From: Oasisia sp. SBJ-2009
Taxonomy: Eukaryota; Annelida; Polychaeta; Sabellida; Siboglinidae
Assembly (NCBI GenBank): GCA_964017155.1
Contig: OZ024862.1
Location: 27,270,933-27,334,932, forward strand
Direction: 5' to 3'
DNA length: 64,000 nt
Both the position numbers and the translations under genes were made by a program. The first letter of the stretch is position 1. Each line of letters starts with the position of its first letter. Of this stretch, positions 46,277 to 58,355 are shown in pieces. Under the pieces are notes generated by a model. The model saw only the letters and a program-made list of their open reading frames with translations. It made no database searches and was not told the origin of the DNA.

Positions 46277-46323
46277 TCATCGCCCCTGAAGTCCGGTGCC
46301 TTTAAATCCTTGCTCAACGTGAG
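46277..46323 (-). CDS. USP48: USP48 last coding exon (exon O) and stop
   Basis: Acceptor TTCCACAG|CTCACG; enters phase 1 and reads AHVEQGFKGTGLQGR then TGA (46277-46279). This matches the human C-terminus EEGFKGTGLLGH. The longer open frame in another phase here (to 46147) is not the real one. Confidence 0.95.
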
Positions 46324-49300
46324 CTGTGGAAAAGAAAGCAAACAGCTGTGAAGCAACATTTCAGATAAATATGTAAGTAAATAAATACACACGTGTAACA
46401 TTCACCCGACAGCAACAAAGTATTGCACCGTTTAAATGTAACTTGATCCTCTTCAGTGCAACTGGAAGGATGAGCGGATGTATATTATTTCTGTTTGGTA
46501 TGTGTCGCATGTGATTCCATCAATCTGGCTATGAGGTGTTCTCTTCTTGTGGCATTATTTCTGTCCCTCGAGAACATTTGCTTCTGTTTCATCAACTCTT
46601 TTGGATCCAAAATACTTAACACGCATCTCTAGAATTATAATCCTATTTGACAATTATAATGACAAATTACCACCACAAAATAGGCTGTGCATATTTACTA
46701 GACAAGGAAACCATTAGTTAAACATGAGTAATAAATAATCATTAAGAAGACAAAGGGATATCACCTTTAGTGGTGTCATCGAGGAACATTGGGTCATCGA
46801 CTGGTTCATCCACCTGGGGAGAAAAATCAACACTATCACCATCCGCTGCTACAAGCAACATGTTATGTCCTTTGGAAGTGCATTAGTCACCTTACTGAAT
46901 CCGATGTGCTTTCCACATCCTCACAATGCTGCCGTCAGTATTTATCTGAATTGTTCTTGGTTATCTTATGACATTGTTGGTGTCTGTCACATGACAGCAG
47001 GTCACATGACAGCAGTTTCAGGAGATCACAGGAAGATTGCTGGTTGCCTCTCTTAGGCCATACACTACGTTGCTGTGCCAACAGTGATGCTCTGTGTGCA
47101 CTCAACAGTGAATAATGGTGAGAATTGGGACGAGATATCGCAAAATAAGAAAGCAACTGAAATCCATGGAAGTAATTTTTTAAATTATCGATTTACATAT
47201 TTATTACATTTTAGTACAATTTCTATTGACGTTTTAACAAGTATTTCTGTTTCTGTCCATATGGACATTTTAGTCATATATTTATTTATTTGTTTTGTTT
47301 ATTTATTTACATTTTAAACCTACTTTAAAAAAACTGTACCTCAAGGTGGCACCTGTGGAATGGCACAAGACAAACAGATGTGAATCACAACACGTCTGCA
47401 CTGGAGAAGTACTCATAATAATAATATTCGATCAGTCAGGGCCAAGTGGGGCCTCAGTGGGGCCCTGTTGCACTTGTATTTCTTTAGTCAGGCTGAAGAG
47501 ATCTGCTCGTTTTATGAGAGAGGCAAACAGCGATGTATAGGGTGGCCAGCTACAATCTTCCTGTGATATTCTCGGAACCACTGTCACATGACGGACAACA
47601 ACAACAACAACAACAACAACAACGTCACATGATGACCAACAGTGTTTCAGTTGCACACTGACAAACGCATTCCAAGGATCTTGAAAGCTCTACACAAGCC
47701 TGGCAGAATTCAGAAAGGTAACATTCAAGAAACATTTGATTTTAAATGGCAACATTCAAGACACAGTATTCTGATAGGTACACACGAGGCACAAAGGATT
47801 CATGAAAGTAAATTTTGAATAACATGATTCAGAAAGGTCACATAGGACTCACACAGCATTCAGAAAGATAATATTCGAGTCATGTTATACAGAAAAGCAA
47901 CAGTCGAGCTGCAGGATTCAGAAAGACAACATTCAAGTCACACAGGATTCAGAAAGACAACATTCAAGTCACACAGGATTCAGAAAGACAACATTCAAGT
48001 CACACAGGATTCAGAAAGACAACATTCAAGTCACACAGGATTCAGAAAGACAACATTCAAGTCACACAGGATTCAGAAAGACAACATTCAAGTCACACAG
48101 GATTCATAAAGACAACATTCAAGTCACACAGGATTCAGAAAGACAACATTCAAGTCACACAGGATTCAGAAAGACAACATTCAAGTCACACAGGATTCAG
48201 AAAGACAACATTCAAGTCACACAGGATTCAGAAAGACAACATTCAAGTCACACAGGATTCAGAAAGACAACATTCAAGTCACACAGGATTCAGAAAGACA
48301 ACATTCAAGTCACACAGGATTCAGAAAGGTAACATTTGAAAGGTAACAAAAGGTCATACATTTCAGAAAGGTACATTTGAGTTACATAGGATTCAGAAAG
48401 GTAGAGTAACAAAAGAGCCACATATAATTCAGAAGGGCAACTGTTGAGTCACATAGCGGTGACTTATCGTTTCCTTCCTTGGTGTTCTTTATACATTTAG
48501 TAATTATAGTAACAAGATAACTTTTATTGCACCAAAAGTTGTTAAAAACCAAGCTCACATGCCCATAGAAAGCCTCAGAGTCAATAAGCGATATTCTTTG
48601 AAAAGCCCTCAATAACCCATTTGATGCACATCTGAGCTTGGTTTCCAAGGATTTAGGCACAACAAGTTATTTTAATATTATATAGGTGGCTTTGCGTGCA
48701 TCTTCCATAAGTGCATGTCTTCTTCGTCTTTTGATATACCCAGTGAGAGATTGTTTACTTTCCGCGCACAGACCACTGTCCATTATTAAGTGCCACACAG
48801 ACTGGTATGGCCGAAAACCAAATATAACAAGATTGTAAGCCATTGAAAGCACAAACAAAGTCCGTTGGAAACTATCAAAACATCTGTTTGACTCTTTCTT
48901 TTCCCCTCAGAAAGCTTTGATAAGTCGTGGGACCAAATACAGTCCTCATATACAATGTTCACCTTACACAAAGTAACTTATTTCAACAGCCATGTAACGA
49001 ATATGTAAACTGACTTGGATTTCATAAAATGCATGTGGTCTTAAGTTTTCTTTTGTATTTTTTTGAAACTATGACAAATTTTAATATCTTGTCCATAATG
49101 ACAGTCAGTACCCTAAGAAACATCTACGAAAAATTTGAAAAATACATCTTCTACGGCTTCTGAGATCTAAAAGGTAACTGAGGATGGCGGTCAGAAGACA
49201 CCAGAGGGCAGACAGAGCAGGCAGTGATGCCATAATTCCCTTTTAGACCTTCAGCCTAAAGAACTAAAAAGTATCCCGGTGATAGGACTACCTAGCCCTC

Positions 49301-52300
49301 AGTACTTTACACTTTACTCGATGGCAGGCTAAAGACCGTCTTTACCTCACTGGGAAGCATTCAGCCATGCTATAGTAAATATGCAAAGACTAGTAAATCT
49401 TATTTTCTTCTTATGATTTGTTGAATTTTAAGTTGGAATTTATATTGACAATTTTAAATAATTGTTTGGCAAGATGGAACTGACTGTGATTTGAATAGAC
49501 AAGAGGGTTACAACCTGATGACCACCGACTGACCTTGAGGTAGATGAGACTGCCTGGGAGGATGCACAGTTCGGCCAGCGTGGCCTTGTCGTCATCGAGA
49601 CACTGTCCAGTCTCTAGGGTCAAGTTCTGGTCGAACGGAGCAACGGAAAACAGCCTCATTATCTGCAGAAAACAAGACGTGTTCAGGCAAAGCAGGGACC
49701 ACTTCAACAGGTTTTGGTGTCTCTGACCACAACACAATATGTTTTACACTGTGCAATGTGTACACATATACACTGGGCTCAACATTTTGGGTTGTCCAGA
49801 TGTCCTATTGTCCAGATGTCCATCCTTTCGGGTCAAGTGAGTTGATACTTAGATAAGTGAACCTCTTCCTATTGGTGGTCTGCTCCACTTCTATACATTA
49901 TTGAAAGTCCAACTTATTAATTACGAACAAGTAAGTGATTAGTAGCAATTAGGCTATGTCAGTAAATAATATTGCACAAAACTGCATAGTTTAGGGCCTC
50001 TACAAAGGAAACCACCAAAATCATAAAAACACTTTAGTAGTGTGCAATAAAGAATGTTAGTGTCATTTGAGGTAATCATATAACATCTACCTGGTTTTAT
50101 CCTGATAATACTTCTGAGCTGTCCTAAGGTGAGATATAATAATAATAAATAAATAACTTCTATGGTACCAACATCCTCAGAATCTGACCTCAGTGGTGCA
50201 ACAAAACCAGTGGATTAAGCATTTTCATAGTCAAGAGGAGTGCAAAGGTCTGTATATGACTCATTACAGATACATACTAATATAAACAATAAATAGGTGG
50301 TTTGTAGTAGTCGGAATAATTATCTACAGTATTACAAAACTGTGTGATTAAATCAATATTGAATCTGACATTCTCGCACTTACATTTTTCTGGTCGTTAT
50401 AAACTTTCCGATTGACATTTCTGCGCATGCGCAATAAATGTGAAATCACCAATCTGCAGCGAACCGACAAAGCATTTTTTGTATAAATGCCACGGACAGT
50501 TGCTTAAAATGTTGTTCAATAGAAAAAAATATTACTTTTGTTTAAATCACTGTCACGGATTATGGCGCACTGTAGTCACGTGATTTATGCTTGCTATCAA
50601 AACATGCCTCAAAACTTGTTTGCCTCGTGTTAATATGCGACAAATAACTTTGCTGAGAGGTTATATACATCCTAACAAACAACCCATAGTATTTATACCA
50701 TAAATGCTTCGTCCTTTCGCTTCACATTGATGATTTTACATTTATCGCGCATGCGTAGAAACGTCAATCGGAACGTTTTTTATTATTTATTTATTTCTTA
50801 TTGTAATATAATTAACTATTATTTTGTTTTAATATCTACAATTTTTAATATCTATTATTTATCACCTATTTTAATATTTATTTTTTACACTGTAATATAG
50901 TTAACTATTATTTATCAGTATGAGTATTTTAGTATTTCAGTATGAGTATTTTAGTATTAGTAAGACTAATATTATTTATTTATATTGAACATTTTTGTTT
51001 GTTACTGATCTATTTATTTTACAAATACGTCTCTATTTAATTTTTTTAGGTAATCTGTATATTCATGTAAAGTGTAATGCGCCTCTGAATGGTTTTATTG
51101 CTAGATATATGGCACAGACAAATACTGTATTTATTTATTATTATTATGCAGGAAAATGTAAGTGCTACAGTGTCTTGAGACTGACCCGGCCGGGGCTGTC
51201 TAGTGCACGTGTCCACCCTCACCTCCAGCTTGAGAGCTCGTAGTGTCTGAGTGGAGCTGACAGTCACCTCCTTCTCCCCTCGTATCCGGTGGTGGCGGGT
51301 GCTGCGCCGAGGCACCTGGCCCGTGCCGCTGCCGCCCGCCTCCAGGCGACACACCTTGTCTGGCACCATGGTGTTGTTGGGCTGCTTCTTCCGCTTGCCA
51401 TTCTAGCAACAACACCAGCGGCGGTCAACAGCACCAACAGGGGGAGAGACAACAACACCAACAGGGGGAGAGACGACAACACCAACAGGGGGAGAGACAA
51501 CAACACCAACAGGGGGAGAGACAACAACACCAACAGGGGGAGAGACAACAACACTAACAGGGGGAGAGACAACAACACCAACAGGGGGAGAGACAACAAC
51601 ACCAACAGGGGGAGAGACAACAACACTAACAGGGGGAGAGACAACAACACTAACAGGGGGAGAGACAACAACACTAACAGGGGGAGAGACAACAACACCA
51701 AAGGGGGGAGAGACAACAACACCAACAGGGGGAGAGACAACAACACCAACAGGGGGAGAGACAACAACACCAATGGGGGGAGAGACAACAACACCAACAG
51801 GGAGAGAGGCAACAACACCAACAGGGGGAGAGACGACAACACCAACAGGGGGAGAGACGACAACACCAACAGGGGGAGAGACAACAACACCAATGGGGGG
51901 AGAGACAACAACACCAACAGGGGGAGAGACAACAACACCAACAGGGGGAGAGACAACAACACCAACAGGGGGAGAGACAACAACACCAACAGGGGGAGAG
52001 ACAACAACACCAATGGGGGAGAGACAACAACACCAATGGGGGGAGAGACAACAACACCAACAGGGGGAGAGACAACAACACCAACAGGGGGAGAGACAAC
52101 AACACCAACAGGGGGAGAGACAACAACACCAACAGGGGGAGAGACAACAACACCAACAGGGGGAGAGACAACACCAATAGGGAAGGGGCAACAACATCAA
52201 CAGGGAAGGGGCAACAACACCAACAGGGGAATGGCAACAACACCAACAGGGGGAGAGACAACAACACCAACAGGGGGAGAGACAACAACACCAACAGGGG

Positions 52301-55300
52301 GAGAGAAAACAACACCAACATGGGGAGAGACAACAACACCAATAGGGAAGGGGCAACAACACCAACAGGGGAGGGGCAACAACCCCACTTGAAGAAGGGC
52401 CAGACACTGGTACTTATAAACATAAATATAGTAAGTATAGTTTCTCGCATTTGTTACGCATCGCATAATCTACTTCTCAGTTCAATAACCATCATATGAG
52501 GAGGCTTCATCTCTGTCCAGAAAGAAAGCATGATGGTGATCATATTTTTAGCCAACGCTAGTATATTAATAGGACACCTGATCACCATAGTATTATTTAA
52601 TCTTTGTTCATGTGACACATTGTGTGTTGACATATAAGACAGTTTAACTAGCCAGTACTCACACAGTTTGCTTGCTTTTTTGCATCACTTACTTGGTTCT
52701 TGCTTCAACGATGAACCATGAACTGATGACTTATTTCTAGAGAAGAATGTGTGAGTGTCACAGGAGCATCTATGTACCTGTGAGTGAGTGTCACAGGAAC
52801 ATCTACGTACCTGTGAGTGAGTGTCACCGCTGGACTCTGTGGTGACGCTGTTGTCGTCGCTGTCCATCAGTTCTATGGGACTACTTGACGTGGTCTGAAG
52901 GTCACTCTTCTGGGAGTTGAGCACTTTACGTACATAGATTGTGGCAGCAGTGTACGTGAGTCTCAACTCAAACTCCTGCGTGACTCGGGCCTGGCAGCAC
53001 TGGTCACACACCCCTGGGGCAATGAACGTGGCTGTCAGACAGGTGTAGACATGATTTTGTTTCCTATTGTTACCTTATTACTACAACTTTATAATATCTA
53101 CCATCATTGAAACAGATCATCAACAGATGTGTCAAGCTTACAATAATATATAACACAATGATCCCGTTACATTCACTGGATGTCCGTGTTTATCATCAGT
53201 AAAACTCCTCGTGACTCAATGTCTCGTGATTCACTCTCCTTCAGTGCAAGTACAAAGATAGATTTACAACTCCCTAAAAATCACTGTAAAATCCTGTTGT
53301 TTTTACAAGTGACTTGGTTTATGTTATTTGTGTCTTTGGTGGATCGTAGACATGTAATTATTGAGGAATGTTTTCTCCGCAGTGTCAGACGGCTGTGATG
53401 ACAAATGGAAGTGTGTGTCTGGTGTGGCAATGAAGGTGATACATGTGACAAGGCTGGGATAACTGAATGTGTTATATTGGATGTGGCAATGAAGGTGACA
53501 TGTGTGACAAGTGTCATGTGGGTGTATCAACCGGTAGTTTCATTTGGTGTGGCAAAGAAGGTGACACATGTGACAAGTGTCACGTGGCTGTGACAAATGA
53601 ACATGTTTCGCCAGGTGTAGCCATGAAAGTGACACATTTGACAGGTATCGTGTGGCTGTGACAAATGAAAGTGTCTCACCTGGCGTGGCAATGAAGGTGA
53701 CACGACCGTCACAGTCCTTGAGGCTGTCCACTCTCACCTCCTTGTCCACCGTCACATACTTCCGTAGTATCTCCCACTCACCAGGCCAGATGTACACAGC
53801 CCTAGAGTGACAGACACCAGCTCAATACATGTGACGTCACATATCTCCCACTCACCAGGCCAGATGTACACAGCCCTACAGTGACATACACCAGCTCAAT
53901 ACATGTGACGTCACATATCTCCACTCACCAGGCCAGATGTACACAGCTCTAGAGAGACAGATACCAGCTCAATACATTTGACGTCACATATATCCACTCA
54001 CCAGGCCAGATGTATACAGCCCTAGAGAGACAGACACCAGCTCAATACATTTGACGTCACATATCTCCACTCACCAGGCCAGATGTACACAGCTCTAGAG
54101 TGACAGACACCAGCTCAATACATGTGACGTCACATATCTCCACTCACCAGGCCAGATGTATACAGCCCTAGAGAGACAGACACCAGCTCAATACATGTGA
54201 CGTCACATATATCCACTCACCAGGCCAGACGTACACAGCTCTAGAGTGACAGACACCAGCTCAATACATGTGATGTCACATATCTCCCACTCACCAGGCC
54301 AGATGTACACAGCCCTAGAGTGACAGACACCAGCTCAATACATGTGACGTCACATATCTCCCACTCACCAGGCCAGATGTACACAGCCCTAGAGTGACAG
54401 ACACCAGCTCAATACATGTGACGTCACATATATCCACTCACCAGGCCAGATGTACACAGCCCTAGAGTGACAGACACCAGCTCAATACATGTGACGTCAC
54501 ATATCTCTCACACACCAGGCCAGATGTACACAGCCCTAGAGTGACAGACACCAGCTCAATACATGTGACATCACTTATCTCCCACACACCAGGCCAGATG
54601 TATACAGCCCTACAGTGACAGACACCAGCACAATACATGTGACATCACATATCTCTCACACACCAGGCCAGATGTATACAGCCCTACAGTGACAGACACC
54701 AGCACAATACATATGACGTCACATATCTCTCACACACCAGGCCAGATGTACACAGCCCTAGAGTGACAGACACCAGCTCAATACATGTGACGTCACATCT
54801 CTCACTCGCCAGGCCAGATGTACACAGCCCTAGAGTGACAGACACCAGCTCAATACACGTAATGTGACATTTTTAGATATGCTTCTCACTGATGAGTTAT
54901 AAAGTCAAAACACTATTGCATAAATTTTGTTAATGCATGTAAATCATGAAATGACCTGGATTGTGTGTTCTAACCATTTGTGTGTTAGTTGTGTGAACAA
55001 TAATGTTATCTTAATGTTTTGCGACAACTGAATGGTATAATAATCAGTGCTTAATATAATATTGGATGTACATGCACACCCACATAAACACGTATGCATG
55101 CCTCTGGACATAATGATATAAACAGTTATTCTGGTCAGTTTGCAAGACGTCACCACTGCTAAATCTGACAATGTGAAATGAGAGCAGAAAGCAGGAGACT
55201 TATTGAGACCTTTCGGCAGTCTCGTCGACTCCTATCATGTCCGGTCTGTACAGGAAGCCGTCATGTTTACACAGCAGGCTGCGGTTCTCTACGTGTGTCA

Positions 55301-58300
55301 CTGGCGGCACCTTCTTGGGCTCTCTGTAACACACGTCACTCACTCTAGGTAAACGTTAACACACCAGCTGTAGAGCACTGTGAGTGCCACAGCTCAGGCC
55401 TCTCTCTCTCTCTCTCTCTCTCTCGCTCTCGCTCTCGCGCTCTCGTGCTCTCGCGCTCTCGCTCTCGCTCTCGCTCTCTCTCTCTCGCTCTCGCTCTCCC
55501 TCTCTCTCTCTCTCTCTCGCTCTCGCTCTCGCTCTCTCTATCTCCACACTCACTTCCGTCAACCACTGGTCACTGCTCTACCAATCAGCAATGTATTTGA
55601 AAACAAAATTAAGGTTGTTGTATTCACTTTATGTTTTGTTTTTGGTGATTCTACAGGTGTTGCCGTTGTGGTGTTCGATGAATCTTATTTGTTACACGGA
55701 ATGCTGTAATTGGCATGATGGATATTAAATGGTCTAGGGAACAAATCTTAATTCAAAATAAAAAATGGTGACAACCGTACTGTCCTAGTTAGGTGCTTGA
55801 TGGGAGGAAGTAAGCTTTCATTATTACACAACCTTGCTATACCAAGTACCAGGTATTCAAATGGAAGATTTAAAAAAATCTAAATTACATTACATACTAT
55901 AAGCAACATATTTTCAAACAGCTAGACTGTCTGAATGTGTGTCAGTGACCCAGATAATACAAAATGTTTTTGATTTGTAGTCAATGATGCAAATGGATAA
56001 AAAGTGCAGATCACCATTCAAAATTGTCACCATTGTCTCCTTGCCAGTAACAACTGAATTTGCCAGCAGACAAGTGAAATTGTTACTACTTGTTGTCTGT
56101 GGGACAAATTAGTTAGGATGTAGGGGAGCACTGTTCTTCTAGCTTGCATTGCCTTTGACAGGATTATTAGCACACACTACTCAAATGTAAATATTTTTAT
56201 TTACTTTAAAACGTAACTGTAGGACGCATGCATTGTTGTACTGACAAATGAAATGTTTTTCTATTTATCCTTGGAACAAGTAAACAGATGACGAATTGAT
56301 TTCGAACCCTGCAGATATAACATAATAAAAAATGATAAATAATGACTACTTGATGAAGTGGCGCCATCTGTCCAGAAAGTCGCGTGGTATGACGTAGAGT
56401 TGGTTGACATCGGAGTCCCACATCGGTCGGTGTTTGTTGAGATAGAGATAAGACAACTGTGTCTTCTGTTCCGTCCGAAGATTCCTGTACATGTCTTTGA
56501 TCTCCTGCTTTCTGATCGTCTCCTCCTGTCAACAGAACCCTCCGTAATCAGTCCCGGGGCCAGTTTTAGACAGAAGACAGTAATTCACAATGCCTGGGAA
56601 CTATTTCACTAACATCGTCTGAACTCATAAGCGATGCCACAGGACTATTTCACTAAGAGTTCTTAAGGAAAATTCATCCTTAAACAAACTATGTTCTTAA
56701 ATTAAATATTTTTTCCCGAAACATAAATATCCGTTACCGAATACGAATACATTTATTTCAGGTAAAAACCCATATACAATCGGTACATACATTAGAACAT
56801 CTAAGTAGCCTAATTAAAGAGCCAATATGTTAAAAAAAAAATTAAAAATGAATAGATAAAAAAACAATAAGGTTATGAGTTAGATAAATGTAAAATTGTA
56901 GAAAAACAGATAAAATAATGAGCAATATACAGGATGTGATTGTAAAATAAATATGCAATTAATTCATACAAATAAACACCTTTTGAAAAGTAAGTTATAT
57001 AAACAACTTACTGACTTTAAAAATATATATATATATAATAAATACTAATAAAGTTACATGCGAGAGATGGTGACTATCTTACATATTTACTGTATACAAT
57101 GAATTGGCCCAGCTAATCCACATTGGGCCATTTACTATTTCAAAACAATTGCACATAGCCCTAATCAAGTCATTATTTATGTTACAAATGCGTCTTTTAA
57201 AACCATAAATGTTCTTACGTAATAGGGCGTCAAATATTGTCCATATTACCATGGACAATATTTCCATGACACACCAGTGACAATGTCCCACTGACGCTGG
57301 GTGGTCTTAAAGGGGCACTGTATGGGATTGAACCTTCCACTCGTAACGGCAAAATTTGGCCGACCCGCGAGAGGCAGCACCGTCAGTACCTAAAAATATC
57401 TTGTTAATGTTGACAATGTTGCGCAGCCGAGCGGTGGACAAAACTGCCGACAACTGACAAGACAAGCGTGCCGCGTGATAACTGTTGTTGCTATTTTTAA
57501 CTCATGGCTTTTAAAAGTGATCCTGGACAGTGCAGTTGTGGAAACATCTGTAATAGATAGAAAAAGAGAGGCGCGTGTGTGTTTGATTCAAATGTCAACA
57601 AGATATTTTTAGGTACTGACGGTGCTGCCTCCTCGCGGGTCGGCTAAATTTTGCCGTTACGAGTGGAAGGTTCAATCCCATACAGTGCCCCTTTAACAGT
57701 TGTCAAGTATTCAAGATCACTGTTAAGGATCAAAACGGTCCCTGATATTGCTCATTAACTGTGTTCTTGTGTTGTCAACCTATCCACAGCATCACCAGCA
57801 CTTTCTCTGCATGTGTCATGAGAAGATCAGGGATACAATCACAGATGTTTCCATTCGTAAAAAGCTCCTAACATTGGATTCAGCTTCATGGTGGACTTTT
57901 CTATGAGCTCATTTTCTTGGTGAAATATTCTCCAGATGTACGGTTATGGATTTGGTGTTGTATTACGATTTAACCAGGTACCACATGATAGAATTATCAT
58001 GTTTGAATCAGTAGCTATTCAGTTGTGGTCCTGGCTTGAATACATAACCCACTGGGTCACTGCCATTGCTGCTTCATTATTCTAGGTAGAACAAACACAT
58101 GACAACAGATCTGGACTTTTTTGGCAAATAAATCAAATCTGGTGTTGAGGTAAGTACATCTGTTGTTACCTGTCAATGCAGATTGCTGTACATAACAAGA
58201 TGGAGACAATTACTGTGTTGGTGTGATCTCACACAAATCATAAACAAGTATAGCCACAATTTACGGATGGCATTTCTATTAATAACATACATGTCCATTG

Positions 58301-58302
58301 GA

Positions 58303-58355
<53 letters not shown>

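Noticed and set aside
46147..46401. 84-codon minus-strand ORF as the USP48 C-terminus
   Set aside because: Wrong phase; the frame entering at phase 1 gives the conserved GFKGTGL tail and stops at 46277.
51264..52450. Long ORFs on both strands (up to 367 codons, Asn-Thr-Asn-Arg or Val-Leu-Leu-Ser-Leu-Pro repeats)
   Set aside because: By-products of the 24-bp minisatellite upstream of USP48 exon L; the true exon ends at 51402.
55345..55566. Arg-Glu repeat ORFs
   Set aside because: Translation of a TC/CGCTCT simple repeat.
58020..58080. Second SINE head in USP48 intron G-H
   Set aside because: Only a weak A/B-box resemblance and no shared body with the other SINEs.
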